Source: an uncultured Erysipelotrichaceae bacterium
Lineage (GTDB): Bacteria; Bacillota_I; Bacilli_A; RF39; UBA660
Length of the DNA stretch: 28,609 nucleotides
Assembly: GCA_902796215.1 (NCBI GenBank)
Contig: CADBNY010000151.1
Location: forward strand, 1-28,609
Direction: 5' to 3'
Both the position numbers and the translations under genes were made by a program. The notes under the pieces were generated by a model. That model saw only the letters and a list, made by a program, of their open reading frames with translations. It searched no databases and was not told where the DNA came from. Positions 26,665-28,609 of this stretch are shown here, piece after piece; the stretch's first letter is position 1, and each line of letters begins with the position of its first letter.

Positions 26665-27543
26665 TCAAAATTTCTTTTCAAATTGCCCCTTTACTCCAAT
26701 GCCTTCACTCTTAACCATGAAAGTTTGAATATCAAAATTTTTCATATGTCTTTCCAATTTGATTAATTCATACTTTGTTAATACCGTATAAATAATATAT
26801 GTTTTAGAATCATCATATCCACCTTTTGCATGCCAATAAGTAAAATCTCTATTTAACTCATTTTTAATATAATCATTTATTTTTGTAGGATTTTCTTTAC
26901 AAAAAATAAAAGCCGTCGAGCAAATGTTTTGTTCATGCATTTTATCTAGCATCAAACTATCTACTGCTGAATAAATAATAGAATAAATCATAATCTCTAA
27001 ACCATATCTAACACCAGCTATTGCATAAATAATAGAATTAATAATCATACCCAACTTTCCAACAGAAAAATGATTATTCTTTTTAGCAAGTGCCAAACCA
27101 ACAATATCAGTACCACCAGTAGATGCTCCACTAGATAAAATCATCCCTACTCCAGCTCCCCCTAAAAGACCTCCCAAAATGACATTAGTTAAAAGATCAT
27201 CAACTATTTTATCATTAGGTAATATAGACAGCAAAAGAGTTTGAATAGACACTGAAAATAAAGTTCGATAGAAAAATGTTTTTCCAACATGACGATAAGC
27301 AATAACAAATAAAGGAATATTAATCAAATAATATAAAATACCACTAAAATCAAAAGAAATATTTAATCGAAAAACATCAACTACAATACTTCTTATCAAT
27401 TGAGATAACCCTAATACTCCACCTGTATATAAATGATTAGGAACAATAAAAAAATTTATTGCACAACAAAAAATCAGTGATCCAAATAAAGCTTTACCAA
27501 AATCTATTAAATTCCAATTAAAACATTTCTTAATTATCTTCAT
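26665..27543 (-). CDS. yitT: YitT family membrane protein with C-terminal DUF2179 domain
   Basis: 292 aa. About five membrane segments in the first 200 residues carry the family signatures FFIVPNHLYTGGVLGLSQLI (31-50), GGLLGGAGVGMILSSGAS and STGGTDIVGLALAKK. The last 80 residues are the cytoplasmic DUF2179 domain, with HAKGGYDDSKTYIIYTVL and a final VKSEGIGVKGQF. Function in the cell is not established; the family is common in Bacillota. GAGGTGAAATT precedes the ATG. It has its own promoter and terminator, so it is a single-gene unit. The TGA stop is followed at once by the terminator, which is evidence for the standard code. Confidence 0.9.
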   Translation of the reverse strand: MKIIKKCFNWNLIDFGKALFGSLIFCCAINFFIVPNHLYTGGVLGLSQLIRSIVVDVFRLNISFDFSGILYYLINIPLFVIAYRHVGKTFFYRTLFSVSIQTLLLSILPNDKIVDDLLTNVILGGLLGGAGVGMILSSGASTGGTDIVGLALAKKNNHFSVGKLGMIINSIIYAIAGVRYGLEIMIYSIIYSAVDSLMLDKMHEQNICSTAFIFCKENPTKINDYIKNELNRDFTYWHAKGGYDDSKTYIIYTVLTKYELIKLERHMKNFDIQTFMVKSEGIGVKGQFEKKF

Positions 27544-27564
27544 AATTTCACCTCAACGATGACA

Positions 27565-27592
27565 ATTATAACACTTTAAAAATGAATGTAAA
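27565..27592 (-). promoter_or_regulatory. promoter of yitT
   Basis: TTTACA (-35, 27587-27592), a 16-nt spacer and TATAAT (27565-27570) with TGT before it on the minus strand; GAGGTG and the ATG at 27543 follow. It is among the best matches to the vegetative consensus in the window. Confidence 0.8.
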
Positions 27593-27630
27593 TACCCCAA
27601 TTTATTTTCTTTATCAAGACTTAATAATTA

Positions 27631-27658
27631 AAAGAAAAGAATAAATTAAACTAATTTA
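27631..27658 (-). terminator. weak candidate terminator of the rightmost gene
   Basis: TAAATTA and TAATTTA form a 7-bp all-A-T stem with a 3-nt loop (27642-27658) that includes the stop codon, followed by TTCTTTTCTTT on the minus strand. Low stability makes this only a candidate. Confidence 0.3.
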
Positions 27659-28609
27659 CTCTTCTTCAAAATAATTACAAATATATATTATTTTTTCTCC
27701 ATAACTAGTAGCTTCTATTTCTTTTTTGCAACTATAATTTTCTACCTCATAAGTAATTGTATCATCTAAAGCATTAAATTCTCCTCTTAATCCATTTTTA
27801 AAATATACTTTATCATCATGTACTTTAATATAAATTTGATTATCAATTCTTTCTTCCTCTACTAAATACAATTTCTTTTGGTTTTCTAGCAATTTACTAA
27901 TAGTAATTTCATTTGCTCTAATAATTAATGGATCATTACCATATTCACCAAATGTATATATTTTATTTTTCTTTAAATTTTTAATAAACAAATCATAAAA
28001 ACTTTTAACATTTCCATTATCACTTTGATTTATTTTCAACACTGGCATTTTATCCATTTCTATTTCAAAAGTATTCAATTTAAAGTATTTTTTGTCTACT
28101 TCTCTACTAGCTATTATTTTATTATCTTCTATACTATTATCAATAATATACTGATAAGTATTACTTAATCCTTCTCCATGAGATTGTAAAACCAAATTAT
28201 CTTTATAATCTATCTCAATAGTCTCAGTTTGTGGTTTAAATATACTTCCATCAGTAATGTATTCTATCTTACTAAACGTTACAGCTATCATTGCAATACT
28301 AACCCCAATAAGAACAATACTACATATAAATAGTATTAAATTAGCTTTAATATGAACTTTCTTATTAAAAATAAAACTAATTAATAATATAATAACTTGA
28401 ATAAATACAACCGCTGATGCTATGAATAATAATGTAATCCATAAAAATAAAATATGTACAGAAATATGAATTAAAAGTAAGACACTAGCTACAACTAGTC
28501 CAATAGTAGCACCAACCATACATATCAAAATAAAGAAAGCCATTATTTTGATAAAGATGATAACTATTTGTGCTAATGTTCCCAAAAATTCTACTGGTTT
28601 TTCATTATC
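27656..28609 (-). CDS. membrane protein with extracellular domain, 5' end outside window
   Basis: At least 318 codons are open to the window edge; a TTG at 28585 has no ribosome site, so the true start probably lies beyond the end. The visible N-terminal part (KPVEFLGTLAQ) is followed by four hydrophobic segments (roughly 8-33, 38-63 and 70-95, the third long or split) and then a polar domain of about 200 residues with a possible disulphide (CKKEIEATSYGEKIIYIC). The layout recalls HAAS/DUF1700-type envelope-sensing proteins of Bacillota, in which a short cytoplasmic helical domain precedes four membrane helices, but the sequence seen is not enough to assign it. No partner gene is visible. Confidence 0.55.
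   Translation of the reverse strand, partial: DNEKPVEFLGTLAQIVIIFIKIMAFFILICMVGATIGLVVASVLLLIHISVHILFLWITLLFIASAVVFIQVIILLISFIFNKKVHIKANLILFICSIVLIGVSIAMIAVTFSKIEYITDGSIFKPQTETIEIDYKDNLVLQSHGEGLSNTYQYIIDNSIEDNKIIASREVDKKYFKLNTFEIEMDKMPVLKINQSDNGNVKSFYDLFIKNLKKNKIYTFGEYGNDPLIIRANEITISKLLENQKKLYLVEEERIDNQIYIKVHDDKVYFKNGLRGEFNALDDTITYEVENYSCKKEIEATSYGEKIIYICNYFEEE

Overview
The window is very AT-rich, with near-uniform short minus-strand operons, clear AAGGAGG-type ribosome binding sites and extended -10 promoters (TGnTATAAT). TGA is used as a real stop (ends of the 203-aa TasA-like gene, the EsaB-like gene and yitT), so the code is 11 and not the Mycoplasma code 4. SipW-type signal peptidases, a type VIIb EssC ATPase, WXG100-like proteins, a YitT protein and a CmpB-type membrane protein point to a low-GC member of the Bacillota, probably an uncultured host-associated Bacilli lineage (inferred; no marker gene such as rRNA is present).

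Layout. 142-729 (+) encodes a TasA/camelysin-like secreted protein, convergent with everything else; the two 3' ends share one bidirectional terminator. 750-8077 (-) is an eight-gene operon: three membrane-anchored or secreted proteins with SipW-type N-termini, an unrecognised 350-aa soluble protein, a membrane-anchored McrB-like AAA+ ATPase, a DUF2357-like partner, a SipW-type signal peptidase with Ser and His, and a final TasA-like substrate. 8204-18493 (-) is a second unit: a SipW-type peptidase fused to a cytoplasmic domain, a giant ~2775-aa surface protein with about thirty Y/F-G-G repeats, and a signal peptidase homologue that has lost its catalytic Ser and His. 18707-25729 (-) is a compact type VII secretion operon: essC, an EsaB-like gene, and six small helical WXG100-like or related proteins, closed by a strong terminator. 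25902-28609 (-) carries three separately transcribed membrane-protein genes: a CmpB-family protein, yitT, and a membrane protein cut by the window end.

How it fits together (inference). The left two thirds look like an export and assembly module for cell-surface proteins. Two catalytically plausible SipW-like peptidases and one dead homologue are linked to at least six proteins with N-terminal membrane segments and extracellular beta-rich bodies, and to a membrane AAA+/DUF2357 pair of a kind usually seen in McrBC-type restriction. That pairing is the most unusual thing here. The type VII locus is minimal: no EssA, EssB or EsaA is seen beside EssC.

There is no gene-free stretch over 300 bases; the longest are 25730-25901 (promoter of essC and a weak hairpin) and 1-141 (leader of the first gene). 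No rRNA, tRNA, CRISPR array, insertion sequence or phage gene was seen.
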